A stretch of DNA of 64,000 bases from Paenibacillus planticolens (GCF_013141725.1 NZ_WHNZ01000010.1:31733-95732); one strand, 5' to 3'. Counted from the stretch's first letter, positions 45,401-54,691 are shown. The notes: generated by a model from the letters alone, not told the origin. Made by a program: numbers and translations.

Positions 45401-47334
45401 ATTTGTACATATTGTCCCGGTGTTTGTACAGCATTTGTTGACCACTTTGAATCAAGGGCTAAATCCTTCATCTTATTAACATTAGCTCCGTTATTCGAAG
45501 CCGTAATTGTCCAACCGCTTCTGGGCAGAGGCATTGGCGGCATCCAGTCAGAAGGAGTCTGCTCAGGAGCAGGTGCAGCACCTTGGGAAGCAGGGATATA
45601 TCCTTTCCAAGCCTTCCATGTTGCAGCAAATTCCTTAGGTGTGACAAAGTGATAGGTTTTGCCTTGTGGATTATTCAATAGATTTTGTTGCATCTGGTAA
45701 ATCCTATTAGGTTGATCTCCCCAGTTGTACTCATCTCGCCCTGTAAGCGTCCCAATTCTTCCGGAATTTGCATTGACGGACAGGAAGATCGGCCCCGCTG
45801 CCGATGCAGCTACTTTGGATCTGATACTATCAACCTGTACGCTAGGGTTTCTGTCATATTTAATATCCGTCCCATGAATGAATGACTGTGTTGAGGCATT
45901 GTAAGTATAATCGTATGCATCGTCCCCGTAACCTCCAAAAAGGTGGTATGGGTTTAGCTGCGCTGCATAAGTAAGAACATCACTTCGGGATATTTCGTTG
46001 AATGAATAAAATCCCATACCATCGGTAAGGCGCTTTACGTTTGCAAAAAAGTTTCTATATCCTTCCGGCACGTTGCTTAAATGGAAGCCGCCTCCCAAAT
46101 CGTCCTGCGTACCCACTACATTTTCATACATGTCAGGGTAATATTTCGACATAAATTCAGTCATTTTAGGATCTATGTCCAGTAGCAACGGATTATAAGT
46201 CCATCCGATCGAAACCTCTCCTTGATGCTCGCTGAAAACTTTGTCTGCGATATGGTAATTGAAGGGAGCTCCTACATTATCGCCATCCGTAACCAGATTT
46301 GTTATATAAACATCATTTGGACCCGCAGGATATGCATATGGAGTTGATGGTTTTCTTATATTATTAAAATCGGAAGCAAACGAAGACTTCACTGAATAGT
46401 TCCAGTCATATGCCATGATATACGGATAACCCAATGTCTGGATTGGCTTGATCATCGTTTCCTCATCACCGGTCATTCCAATTACCGGCGTGCCTTGCGG
46501 ATAATTCGTTTTATTCAGAATGGTTGGAAACTTAGACTGACTGGCATTAAAAACAAATACCTTGTTTGCAACCCAGTAATCGAAAATGCCGGATGCCATG
46601 TCATTAGCTCCTCTTCCGAAAACAGAGCCTGTTGTGGTTGTTCCAACAACCTTCCTGTTTGTTTCGGGTCTGAAATAATTGCTATACGACCAGTCAAATG
46701 CCTGATCGCTGGTCATAGCCGTCAAATCTGCCTTCTGAGTGAAGTTATATCCTTCGCTTTGAAGGTACGCATCCAATCTAGGCGTTACCGTAATGGTATC
46801 CTCTATTCCGCTTGCAGTAATGCCTGCACACAAAGCCCCCTGCTGATAGCTACTATCGCCAGAAAGATTAGGTATCATAATTTTGCCTTTGATATATGAG
46901 CTATAATTTTCCAATAAGTATGACAAGGCAGGATACTTTTTGGTTCTATCCAACTGTGCATATTCTTTCGGCACATCGAAGTAAGATGGAATATTCAGAA
47001 CCGTCCTGTCGACACTTGGCGGATCCCACAAATGCTCAAATTGATATCCCACAACATAAATCTTTGTATCGCTGCTCCTGTTAACAAGTCCTTGAATGAC
47101 GGAAATTGCCAATAATGCGTCGTTTGCCGCCCAGTCATGAGCTGATTTGTCTATGTTTACATCCAGTACAATTACTTTCTTTGGAGCCGTAGAAACTTTC
47201 GGTAAAATTGTATCATAAGTTGCTGGTTGCGTTACCGCCTGCTCTGCTGCCTGTGTAGTCGGCGAGACAGAGATCAACATAGATGTACAAATCGAAAATA
47301 CTGAAACGAGTGACATGAATCTCTTGTTTAACAT
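42466..47334 (-). CDS. Secreted GxGYxYP-like protein with CBM32, CBM6, cadherin-like, cohesin, FIVAR and dockerin modules
   Basis: ATG 47332-47334 (MLNKRFMSLVSVFSICTSML) is chosen for its GGGAGG site; earlier ATGs lie upstream of the signal peptide. The 1622-residue protein carries a GxGYxYP-type region (about 40-570): ISVIQGLVNRSSDTKIYVVG, ITNLVTDGDNVGAPFN and EVSIGWTYNPLLLDIDP. The eponymous motif is altered to GGGFHLS. Next come an F5/8 (CBM32) module, two CBM6-like modules, an Ig-like domain, a third CBM6-like module, a cadherin-like beta-sandwich, cohesin, FIVAR and a dockerin ending AIVAKAILQ. GxGYxYP proteins are putative, biochemically uncertain glycoside hydrolases. The repeated CBM6 modules are near-identical to each other, a sign of recent internal duplication. 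Confidence 0.82.
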   Translation of the reverse strand: MLNKRFMSLVSVFSICTSMLISVSPTTQAAEQAVTQPATYDTILPKVSTAPKKVIVLDVNIDKSAHDWAANDALLAISVIQGLVNRSSDTKIYVVGYQFEHLWDPPSVDRTVLNIPSYFDVPKEYAQLDRTKKYPALSYLLENYSSYIKGKIMIPNLSGDSSYQQGALCAGITASGIEDTITVTPRLDAYLQSEGYNFTQKADLTAMTSDQAFDWSYSNYFRPETNRKVVGTTTTGSVFGRGANDMASGIFDYWVANKVFVFNASQSKFPTILNKTNYPQGTPVIGMTGDEETMIKPIQTLGYPYIMAYDWNYSVKSSFASDFNNIRKPSTPYAYPAGPNDVYITNLVTDGDNVGAPFNYHIADKVFSEHQGEVSIGWTYNPLLLDIDPKMTEFMSKYYPDMYENVVGTQDDLGGGFHLSNVPEGYRNFFANVKRLTDGMGFYSFNEISRSDVLTYAAQLNPYHLFGGYGDDAYDYTYNASTQSFIHGTDIKYDRNPSVQVDSIRSKVAASAAGPIFLSVNANSGRIGTLTGRDEYNWGDQPNRIYQMQQNLLNNPQGKTYHFVTPKEFAATWKAWKGYIPASQGAAPAPEQTPSDWMPPMPLPRSGWTITASNNGANVNKMKDLALDSKWSTNAVQTPGQYVQIDLGSAQTFNKLTMEVTNSIGDYPSAYSVYVSNDGINWGAPVASGTGNNEYTLITFEKTTSRYVKIVQTGTNSAHYWSIHELNLYNFDGEMLTPKPNASINLNTNTFSKIEAEDFISKSESIVVQNAPDGGSSLGGLTNNSYTVYKNVDFGMTASGFSARVSADANSGGTIEVRLDSPTGTLAGTLNVNPTGGSSTYQTLSSAVTNITGIHDVYLVFKTAKSNVGNLDWFKFIFRSALGQIEAEDYDSKSGSFSTESNTPDTGGGQNIGNVKNGYYLAYNSINFDSGVSEFNVRVSADQFAGGTIEVRLDSPTGTLAGALDVSDTGGWSKYQTLSTPIINVTGVHDVYLVFKTSKQYVCNVNWFKFNVLPSSIKTITNITAPAPVTGVVNGTAKTAEALGLPSTVQLITDTGNVTATVAWDVEASSYDPSQKTQQIFTVSGTVTLPSGVANPNNVALTTSISVTVLPVRSAFNQIEAENYDSKSGNFITENNTPDTGGGQDMGNVKDGYYLVYKNLYFANGALEFNARVSADQFAGGTIEVRLDSPTGTLAGSLTVSDTGGWSNYKTLSTPITNATGFHDLYLVFKTTKQYVCNLNWFKFSRAALSSNADLRALSLSSGELSPAFNTGITSYTANVPNSVSSIVMTASVDDMNSTVSVNGQNVTTGQASAPINLNEGSNVIGVVVTAPDLTTKTYTVTVNRQNAVPVTVLSGASTVVAGQPLVMSVGLSNISQSVYPSVYGQDLTLHYDPLNLQFNSVTSLKEGFQVIDQKETAPGQLRIVAASMGANVPAQGDLLAIQFTAKSVTQATNTTISVDHVVIANGQGNELQVGRASRDIQITVPTVPVDKSLLNMAIASAQAMYDAGVEGDGDGQYAIGSKAQLQSAIDAAKAAVNDSNATQQQVDIAKAALEAAMQVFTSKKIIADVNGGGVSIGDLAVVAAAYGKQQGQVGWNEKADVNHDGKVDIEDLAIVAKAILQ

Positions 47335-47446
47335 TTCGTTTCCTCCCATTGAGTTATTGTTTAATTTTGGACTATTCGTTCCGATTGCCGCCATTGTCGT
47401 TTCACTACTGAAAGTGAATAAAGAAGAACCCATATAAAAGTTTTCG

Positions 47447-47473
47447 TGTAAACGATTTCGGTAAGCGCTTTCT
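47447..47473 (-). promoter_or_regulatory. cre-like double motif upstream of the GxGYxYP gene
   Basis: TGTAAACGATTTCG is directly followed by GTAAGCGCTTTCT, two overlapping imperfect cre-like sequences about 115-140 bp upstream of the start. A short inverted repeat, CCGGAT/ATCCGG (47490-47508), lies nearby. Regulation is inferred. Confidence 0.4.
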
Positions 47474-47552
47474 GGATTCTCTAAAGGTCTGACCGGATTC
47501 CATCCGGCCATACACAAGAAGCTTACCACTATGCTCAAATTACTTTGATTGC

Positions 47553-49697
47553 CTATTGAATTTCAAATCGGTAACGGACAGGTGATCTGCCTGTCAGTGC
47601 TATACTCCGACTATCGGGCTGGCTCCCTCCGATATATGCTTCAAAAATAACCGGCTCGACAACGGCTGCGCCTTCCTCATCAACCAGAGCCAGTTCTTTA
47701 TCTGTCAGGCAGAAGATCACCAGACATTCCTCACCAGGTTCCAGGAATACCTTCCTGAATCCTTTTAGTTGCCAATTGGGTGTACGGAATGATGCATCCA
47801 GAGCCTTCAAATATAGCTGAACCGTTTCTTCTCCCGCATAATTCCCTGCGTTCTTCACCAAAATGTTCAGGTATGCGGATTGCCCTTGCGCATAAATCAT
47901 TTTCTCCAAGTCCACGCGTTCGTATTGGAAGGTAGTATAACTAAGCCCGTATCCGAACGGATACAAGGCTTCCTGCATCATATACCGATAGGTTCGATTT
48001 TCCATGCTGTAATCGCAAAAATCGGGGAGCTCTTCAACGCTTCGGTAGAAAGTAACTGGCAAACGCCCGGAAGGATTACAATCTCCGAACAACAAAGACG
48101 CTACTGCTCTTCCCCCCTCTGCCCCTGGATACCAAGCTTGCACGATGGCCTCGACATGCTCGTCAGCCCAATTAACAGCTATTGCGCTTCCTGATAACAA
48201 GACAAGGATAACGGGCTTGCCCACCTCATGAATCGTCTCTAGCAGATCTTGCTGGAGACCTGGCAGCTGAAGGTGCTTGCGGTCGCCGCTTGCATATTCA
48301 TTTGATACGTCGCCCTCCTCCCCTTCCAAGGAAGCATCAAGTCCCAAGCAAATCACGACAACATCTGCTCGCTCTGCAGCCGAAAGCGCTTCTGCAAAGC
48401 GATCCTTGGGTTCGGCCAGCACCTCGACGCGATCCTTGTAAAGATGACAGCCCTCCGCGTAATAGATTCGCGTTCCAGGCTGGACAGCTTCGCGTATCCC
48501 GTCCAGCACCGTATAATACTGGGAAGCTGTGCCGCAGTAGTTGCCGACCAACGCCTGGCGGCTGTCTGCATTCGGGCCGATGACAGCTATGGAGCGAACC
48601 GCATCGCGCTTGAGAGGAAGAATGCCGTCTTGATTTTTGAGAAGCACCATCGATTTCTCGGCAGCCAGACGAGTGCATGCCAAGTGCTCCTCACACTCCA
48701 CTACCTCATAGGGAATCGACGTGTACGGCACATGCTTCTCGTCATCCAGAAGCCCTAAGCGAATTCTCGTCTCCATTAAGCGCGTGACGGAAATGTCGAT
48801 GGTTTGTTCGGTAATAAGCCCTTGCTCATAGGCGGATTTCAGATTCAAATACACATTACCGCAGTTCAAGTCGCAACCATTGTTCAGCGCCAGCGCCGCC
48901 GATTCCTCTACCGTACGAGTTACATGATGATGCTCATGGAAATCCTTGATTGCCCAGCAATCAGAGACCACATGACCACGAAAACCCCATTCTCCGCGCA
49001 AAATTTGCTTGAGCAGCGTTTCGCTTCCGCAACTAGGCTCCCCATTGACTCGATTGTAAGCACCCATGACGGCTTCAACATGCCCATCAATTACACAATC
49101 CCGAAAAGCAGGTAAATACGTCTCGTACAAATCCTTTTTGGATACAATTGCATTAAAGGAATGTCTCACCTCCTCCGGGCCGCTGTGTACGGCAAAATGC
49201 TTGGCGCAGGCCGCCGCTTTCAAATATAGCGGATGATCTCCTTGCAGCCCTTTAATGTAGGCTACACCCAATCTGCCAGTTAAATAAGGATCTTCGCCAT
49301 ACGTCTCATGCCCTCTTCCCCAACGCGGATCGCGGAAAATATTCACATTAGGGGACCAGAAGGTCAGCCCCTTGTATATGCCACAATCCCCTTGTCGCTG
49401 GAATTCATGATGCTTCGCTCTTCCTTCGCTCGCGATGATATCGGCAATTCGCTCAACAAGCGCTACATCAAAGGACGCTGCGAGACCGATGGCTTGCGGA
49501 AACACAGTGGCGACCCCGGCTCTTGCTACTCCGTGAAGCGCTTCATTCCACCAGTTATACCGCGGAAGGCCCAGTCTCGGTATCTCCGCTGCGTTGTAAA
49601 GCATCTGAGAAATTTTCTCGTCAAGTGTCATTTGAGAAACGAGCGTTTTGGCCCGTTCTTTAACCTCCGTGTTATGATCTGTCGTATTTCTTGACAT
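47553..49697 (-). CDS. GH3 beta-xylosidase/beta-glucosidase, cytoplasmic
   Basis: I choose ATG 49695-49697 (MSRNTTDHNTEVKERAKTLV), 9 nt after GGGGAG; earlier ATGs are unsupported. The 714-residue protein has no signal peptide. The GH3 N-terminal barrel shows LPRYNWWNEALHGVARAG, FWSPNVNIFRDPRWGRGHET and AKHFAVHSGPEE, with nucleophile Asp in HVVSDCWAIKDF. The C-terminal alpha/beta domain (AVIGPNADSRQALVGNYCGT) and FnIII-like domain follow (YPFGYGLSYTTF). The NWWNEALHG pattern is typical of xylosidase-type GH3. It is the last gene after two sugar permeases (gap 31 nt), so it likely hydrolyses the imported oligosaccharide inside the cell. Confidence 0.9.
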   Translation of the reverse strand: MSRNTTDHNTEVKERAKTLVSQMTLDEKISQMLYNAAEIPRLGLPRYNWWNEALHGVARAGVATVFPQAIGLAASFDVALVERIADIIASEGRAKHHEFQRQGDCGIYKGLTFWSPNVNIFRDPRWGRGHETYGEDPYLTGRLGVAYIKGLQGDHPLYLKAAACAKHFAVHSGPEEVRHSFNAIVSKKDLYETYLPAFRDCVIDGHVEAVMGAYNRVNGEPSCGSETLLKQILRGEWGFRGHVVSDCWAIKDFHEHHHVTRTVEESAALALNNGCDLNCGNVYLNLKSAYEQGLITEQTIDISVTRLMETRIRLGLLDDEKHVPYTSIPYEVVECEEHLACTRLAAEKSMVLLKNQDGILPLKRDAVRSIAVIGPNADSRQALVGNYCGTASQYYTVLDGIREAVQPGTRIYYAEGCHLYKDRVEVLAEPKDRFAEALSAAERADVVVICLGLDASLEGEEGDVSNEYASGDRKHLQLPGLQQDLLETIHEVGKPVILVLLSGSAIAVNWADEHVEAIVQAWYPGAEGGRAVASLLFGDCNPSGRLPVTFYRSVEELPDFCDYSMENRTYRYMMQEALYPFGYGLSYTTFQYERVDLEKMIYAQGQSAYLNILVKNAGNYAGEETVQLYLKALDASFRTPNWQLKGFRKVFLEPGEECLVIFCLTDKELALVDEEGAAVVEPVIFEAYIGGSQPDSRSIALTGRSPVRYRFEIQ

Positions 49698-49728
49698 GTC
49701 TGCTATCTCCCCAGACTTATTCATTTTT

Positions 49729-50598
49729 CTAACCTTTGACCGCACCCGCCGTCATACCTTCCATAATTCTGTTGCTCAGGATAAAGAAAATGAGCAAAAT
49801 CGGCAAAATGCTGATCATCAGCGTGGCACCTATAGCTCCCCAATCGGTCGTGTACTGACCGACGAAATTCTGGACACCTACAGTCAGCGTCTTCAAATTG
49901 TCCGAACTGATAAATGTATTGACAAATATAAATTCATTCCAGTTGTAAATCATATTAATAATCATTGTTGTGGAAATGGCGGATGACGTCATAGGCAAAA
50001 TGATTTGGAAGAACATTCTTGGAACCGTGCATCCATCCATGACTGCCGCTTCCTCCACTTCACGTGGCAACACTTGATAGGCGCCCAGCAGAATCATCAA
50101 GGTGATGGGGAGATTAAAAGCAATATAGGACAGTACAACGGAAAGCGGATGATCCTTCAAGCCAATATTGCTAAACAAGTTGAACAAAGGAATCAGGGTG
50201 GAATGCACAGGTATCATCATACCGACCATAAACAATCCAAGGACCAAGGAGTTAAGCCGCCATTTCATCCGTGTGATGGCATAGGCTGAAAAGCTGGCCA
50301 ATAGGACCGTGAACATGACAGACACCGCAGTAATCCAGACGCTATTCAGAAAATAACGGCCGATATTGGCATCCGTCCAAGCCTTCGCGTAGTTTTCCCA
50401 ATGCGGGTGCGTAGGCAGAGAAAATGGAGGAAGATTAAATACTTCCTGATTGCTTTTGAGCGAAAAAAATAACAGCCAAATCAGAGGAAGAAGCTGCACG
50501 AGAGCCAACCCTGATAAAACGATGTATAATGCCGGAATGCCAACTCGTACCTTCATGAATTCCTTCCGCAATGGGGTGACGGCTATGTGTGTGTTCAT
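49729..50598 (-). CDS. CUT1 sugar ABC permease, MalG-like
   Basis: This 289-residue, six-segment permease has EAA loop EVEEAAVMDGCTVPRMFFQI and ends MEGMTAGAVKG. AAAGGAG precedes the ATG. It lies 58 nt after the partner permease stop and 31 nt before the GH3 start. With the 50657-51535 protein it forms the channel for the binding protein encoded at 53327-54691. The operon position suggests beta-xylo- or gluco-oligosaccharides, judging from the GH3 enzyme; the ligand itself is not visible. Confidence 0.9.
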   Translation of the reverse strand: MNTHIAVTPLRKEFMKVRVGIPALYIVLSGLALVQLLPLIWLLFFSLKSNQEVFNLPPFSLPTHPHWENYAKAWTDANIGRYFLNSVWITAVSVMFTVLLASFSAYAITRMKWRLNSLVLGLFMVGMMIPVHSTLIPLFNLFSNIGLKDHPLSVVLSYIAFNLPITLMILLGAYQVLPREVEEAAVMDGCTVPRMFFQIILPMTSSAISTTMIINMIYNWNEFIFVNTFISSDNLKTLTVGVQNFVGQYTTDWGAIGATLMISILPILLIFFILSNRIMEGMTAGAVKG

Positions 50599-50656
50599 TG
50601 CGACTCCTTTCTTACACCATCTCTTCTTCGATTGAGTTTCAAATTATGCCTGGATA

Positions 50657-51535
50657 TTAGTATTGGATGGTTTCTTTAGAAGCCGTAAATATTCGAATCA
50701 GCCATGTAACCGCCAAGCAAATGAGCAGCAGGAAGAAACCGACGGCACTCCCATAACCAAAGTCAAAGCCTTTGAATGCAAGACGGTACATATAGGAGGC
50801 CATTACCTCGCTGGCTCCATTCGGACCTCCATTGGTCATAACATAAATAAGATCAAAATATTTGAGGGACCCGACAACGGCCAGGACAATCGTAACTTTG
50901 AATACCTCGGCGACCAGAGGCAGCTTGACAGACCAAGCGGTCTGGAGAGGTCCCGCACCGTCAAGCGTGGCGGCCTCAAGCAGCGAGGATGGAATATTTT
51001 TAAAAGCTGCATAATAGATAAGAATGTAAAATCCGGCATACTGCCAAAGAATTGGTATGAATATCGCAAACAGTACAAGCTTTGTATCCGCCAGCCAAGA
51101 AGGCGGATTATGCACGCCGACAGATTCCAGAAAAGCATTAAGGATCCCGTTTGTCGGATGGTAAATTTTGAGCCAAAGCTGGGCAATAGCCACCGATGAC
51201 AACAGCATAGGAATCAAGTATATTTTACGAAAAAGATTGGTGCCTCGTATTCGACTGGTCAGCACCAAAGCCACAGCCAGATAAACGACCAGACTCAAGG
51301 CCGAAAATAAGGCGAGCAGTAAGGAATGTTTGGCGCTGTCCCAGAATTGGACGTCCCCAAGCAACGTTCGGTAATGTGCTAATCCAATAAAGGTTGGTGC
51401 GCCAATACCGTTCCATTTTGTAAGCCCATAATAACCCGTAAGCACTATTGGCGTATAAATAAGACCGAGAATCAACAGCAGAGACGGGAGAACAAATAAC
51501 GCGATAATCTTTTTATTGGACATTACTTTGTCCAT
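50657..51535 (-). CDS. CUT1 sugar ABC permease, MalF-like
   Basis: I choose ATG 51533-51535 (MDKVMSNKKIIALFVLPSLL) for its AAAGGAG site; the longer frame to 51631 runs through an intercistronic hairpin into insertion-sequence DNA. The 292-residue protein has six transmembrane segments and EAA loop SLLEAATLDGAGPLQTAWSV. In related operons the binding-protein gene lies immediately upstream; here an insertion sequence (about 51601-53300) separates them. Expression must come from read-through or a promoter near the element. Confidence 0.88.
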   Translation of the reverse strand: MDKVMSNKKIIALFVLPSLLLILGLIYTPIVLTGYYGLTKWNGIGAPTFIGLAHYRTLLGDVQFWDSAKHSLLLALFSALSLVVYLAVALVLTSRIRGTNLFRKIYLIPMLLSSVAIAQLWLKIYHPTNGILNAFLESVGVHNPPSWLADTKLVLFAIFIPILWQYAGFYILIYYAAFKNIPSSLLEAATLDGAGPLQTAWSVKLPLVAEVFKVTIVLAVVGSLKYFDLIYVMTNGGPNGASEVMASYMYRLAFKGFDFGYGSAVGFFLLLICLAVTWLIRIFTASKETIQY

Positions 51536-51565
51536 AAGCCGTTTCTCCTTTCGCTTGTTAACAAG

Positions 51566-51599
51566 GGAAGGGACATCATCCCTATGATCTGTCCCTTCC
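51566..51599 (-). promoter_or_regulatory. Intercistronic stem-loop between binding-protein and permease genes
   Basis: GGAAGGGACA and TGTCCCTTCC form a perfect 10-bp stem around a 14-nt loop. Such hairpins after binding-protein genes normally stabilise their mRNA or attenuate read-through. The insertion sequence starts right beside it. On the plus strand a T8 tract follows, so it could also stop transcription entering the element. Confidence 0.6.
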
Positions 51600-51600
51600 T

Positions 51601-53300
51601 GTTTTTTTTCTACAGCGGAATAATTATACAACTGAAGGTTTTCACCCCCTGTTTATCGAAGTAATAAGGTAACCATTACTTTAAAAACAGGGGTTTCTAA
51701 TGCGTCCAAAAAATCGAATTGTACCTGAAAAAACAATATATTTTCGTCCTGAAATTACGAACTGCCCTCACTGCGAGGCAAAACTTACACGAGCACATGC
51801 AGCATGGAAAAAGAAAATTGCTACTTTACATGGCGTAATTTTCGCATGGAGCATGTCCTACCGCTGTCCAAACGAGCAATGCCTTCATTTCGGTACGCTT
51901 TTCCGATCCGCAGAAGCAGAAAAACTCTGCATGAAATTCACAACATACGGTTTCGATGTATTGTGTCTTGTTGGAGAACTTCGCTTTAAACATCATATGA
52001 CACGTCAAGAAATTGCTGACGAACTAAACCGCCTCGGTGTCAAAACGACAGATCGAAACGCGCAGATGCTGTATGAGCGGTATCTTGCACTACTTGGCGC
52101 AAGTGTTGATCAACATGTCCGTGAAGTATTAAAAAGCGTTTCTGAACAAAACGGAGGCTTACTGCTATCCATGGACGGTGTTCAACCTGAGAAGGGGAAT
52201 GAAACACTTTATGTGATTCGTGAAGTGTTCAGTGGCACTGTACTGAGTGCGAAAAATTTAAAAAGCAGCTCCTCTGAAGAACTACAAAATCTTATTCGTC
52301 CCATCGTCGAGCTTGGCTATCCTATTATTGGCATTGTGAGTGATGGACAACAGTCTATTCGTCTAGCATTTGAAACCTTGCTGCCCCATGTTCCTTACCA
52401 ATACTGTCAATACCATTACCTAAAAGACATTGCAAAACCTGTTGTAGATCTAGATCGTAAACTTAAAACAGAGATCAAGAAGAGCCTTCGTGGGATTCGA
52501 GAAATTGAACGAAAAATAGAATCTCAGAACTCCGTAGAGACCGAGGTAGCTAAGGGGTACATTGCCTCAGTACGGTCTTTGCTGCTAGAAGACGGAAATC
52601 CGCCGCTGGATCTGCCAGGAATGCGAATTTACCAAAATGCCAAAGCCATTCAGGCCTCACTTGAACAGTGCCTGAGTAAAAAAGGGGCCCTCCATACTCC
52701 AATCCATCGTCAGAATATTTAGTAAACTCAACACATTCGAGAATCAATTTCAGGAAGTATGCCGATGGATGGATCCAATTCGGCGCATCGTCTCTGCGTT
52801 AGAACCGGCTGAAGATAAATCCAGCAGCACGGTGCGCAAGAAAATGGAAGCCATTCTAGAGTGGTTGTGGAGAACTTACGACCGGGATACAGATGTTTCC
52901 ATGGTAAAGAATGTGACGAGCTACACAAAGGGTTTCTGGAAAGGTTTATTTTCTTGTTACGATCATGGCCACTTACCTCGAACGAACAATGATCATGAAC
53001 GGTTTTTCAGGCAGACGAAGACCCGTCATCGACGGATGACAGGCCGTCGGAGCTGGAATGAATACATACTTCGCAATGGAGAGTACGTAGTGCTTGTTGA
53101 TGATGCATTACAACAGGAAGACTTGACGAACAGGTTAAGTCTTGTTTCTTATGAAAATTACAAACAACAAAAAGAACGCTGGAACAACAGACTGAACGAA
53201 AGTGTGCTGCGGAGAAGATTTAGAAAAGATCCCCTAGCTTACCTCCAAAACCTTGAAAACAAGCATAGTATGTTGGTTATTCCGCTGTAGTTTTTTTACA
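51601..53300 (+). mobile_element. Insertion sequence with a split DDE transposase
   Basis: CTACAGCGGAATAA at 51610 is matched in inverted orientation at 53277-53290, and the flanking GT plus homopolymer suggests ends near 51601 and 53300. I see no target duplication. The transposase-coding strand is opposite to the host operon. The family was not assigned with confidence: the N-terminal CPHC...CPNEQC zinc-finger-like pattern recalls ISL3/ISNCY types. The element lies between the binding-protein gene and its permease genes. Confidence 0.75.
51700..53290 (+). pseudogene. DDE transposase split by a frameshift
   Basis: The first part (51700-52722) begins MRPKNRIVPEKTIYF and carries zinc-finger-like cysteines, then acidic residues in LLLSMDGVQPEK and IIGIVSDGQQSI. 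The second part continues in the +1 frame after an A6G4 run at 52678-52687 (joined sequence SKKGPSILQSIVRIF), with the probable third catalytic residue in NNDHERFFRQTKTRHRR. It ends LVIPL within the right inverted repeat. Restoring the frame needs one base fewer in the homopolymer. A single-base insertion, real or from sequencing, explains this more simply than recoding. Confidence 0.75.
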
Positions 53301-53326
53301 CGGGGGCTTTCATCTTCGACGGCCGA

Positions 53327-54691
53327 TTATTCCTTCGCCGCTTTGTCTAGCGCTTCCTCATGCTTCTTGGCGAATTCCTCAGGAGAAACAGCCTTACCAA
53401 AGAGCGCCTGAATCATATTCAGATGAGCCTCCGCAGCGGAAGGTTTCATCTGGACATCGGCAAACAGTGTGATGTTGCTGGCATTGTTCAGCTCATTCAG
53501 AAGGTCAATGTACAATTGAGGAAGCTTGACAGCGACGGTGTCCACTTTGGTTGCGGGAATGACGCCGGCTTCGGTGACAGCGACCTTGCCCCACTGCTCC
53601 ACGAAATATTCCACAAATTTCTTCGCCTCAGCCTTAACTGTAGAGTTTTTGGCAACATAGAGTCCAGCGCCAGGACCACCAACCCAACTGTTTACATCGC
53701 CTTTACCACCGTTTAATGCCGGAAACTTGAAGAAGCCAACATTATCCTTGAATTCCTTAGGCACATCCGGATTGGTTGTGAAACTGGGCAACTCCCAGGT
53801 GCCCATCAAGTACATAGCGGCTTTTCCGTTCATAAACTCGGACTTGCCTTCATCGTAGGAGAGACCGTTGAAGCCTTTATTGAACGCGTTCAGATCAACG
53901 AGACCCTGAACATCTTTCGCCGCTTGAATCAGACTTGGCTCTTCAAATGAACCGGTCCTTGCGATGGCCTTCTTCAGTGGATCGTTGCCGCCGATCCGGT
54001 TCGCCATGTACATGTACCACAAGGAACCTGTCCAACGGTCTTTGTTGCCCAAAGCAATGGGGACGACATTATTCTTTGTGAGCGTTTTCACAGCATCCAG
54101 GAATTCATCGTAGGTTTTTGGAACCTGTAGATTGTTTTTGGCGAAAATCGCTTTATTGTAATATACGGGAACGATGTTAAGCTCGACAGGTAAACCATAG
54201 GTTTTGCCATCAACAGAATAAGCCTCGGTGGTGCCAGAAACGAATTTATCCTTTAGTTTGTTATTCAATACATCGTCTAGAGGCTCGAATAGACCGCCCT
54301 TTACATAAGGCTCCAGAAAGCCAGCCGCAAAAGTAAAGCCCACATCCGGCAGTTGGTTCGACGCCGAAAGAACCTTCAGCTTGCTCTTGTACTGTTCATT
54401 TTCAAGGACTTCTGTCTTTACGGTCACGTTCGGATTAGCTTTTTGATAATCGTCGATTATGCGGGTTAAGACGGCATTCTGTTGTTTAAAGCTGCCAGCC
54501 GGCCAGGAATGCATAAAATTGATCGTTACTTTGTCTGCTTTGCTTCCTGCCGGAGTTGCCGCTGTTGATGCCACCGGAGATTTGGCGGGGTCGGAAGTGC
54601 TGCCCGAATTCTTGACAGACCCACAGCCAGTTAAGGCAACTGCACCCAGTACGCTTAGAGCCATAAGTCCTGTAAACGCTTTTTTTACCAC
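53327..54691 (-). CDS. Lipoprotein sugar-binding protein, family 1
   Basis: Start is the GTG at 54689-54691 (VVKKAFTGLMALSVLGAVAL), with AAGGGGGAA upstream; the frame's ATG 25 codons earlier has no site and precedes the signal peptide. Lipobox AVALTGC gives a lipidated Cys at about residue 23. The 454-residue protein has the classical extracellular solute-binding family 1 pattern: KVTINFMHSWPAGSF, TYDEFLDAVKTLTKNNV, AMYLMGTWELPSF and WVGGPGAGLYVAKNS. It follows a YesM/YesN-type pair and originally preceded the permeases at 49729-51535, now separated by an insertion sequence. It should bind the oligosaccharide later cleaved by the GH3 enzyme. Confidence 0.88.
   Translation of the reverse strand: MVKKAFTGLMALSVLGAVALTGCGSVKNSGSTSDPAKSPVASTAATPAGSKADKVTINFMHSWPAGSFKQQNAVLTRIIDDYQKANPNVTVKTEVLENEQYKSKLKVLSASNQLPDVGFTFAAGFLEPYVKGGLFEPLDDVLNNKLKDKFVSGTTEAYSVDGKTYGLPVELNIVPVYYNKAIFAKNNLQVPKTYDEFLDAVKTLTKNNVVPIALGNKDRWTGSLWYMYMANRIGGNDPLKKAIARTGSFEEPSLIQAAKDVQGLVDLNAFNKGFNGLSYDEGKSEFMNGKAAMYLMGTWELPSFTTNPDVPKEFKDNVGFFKFPALNGGKGDVNSWVGGPGAGLYVAKNSTVKAEAKKFVEYFVEQWGKVAVTEAGVIPATKVDTVAVKLPQLYIDLLNELNNASNITLFADVQMKPSAAEAHLNMIQALFGKAVSPEEFAKKHEEALDKAAKE

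Noticed and set aside
47335..47538. N-terminal extension of the GxGYxYP protein to 47538
   Set aside because: The extension has no ribosome site, would bury the signal peptide and covers a cre-like promoter region.
51536..51631. N-terminal extension of the MalF-like permease to 51631
   Set aside because: It crosses a perfect intercistronic hairpin and enters insertion-sequence DNA.
52672..52692. Programmed frameshift in the transposase at A6G4
   Set aside because: Joining the frames needs +1, not the -1 shift typical of A-rich slippery sites in insertion sequences; a one-base homopolymer insertion is simpler.
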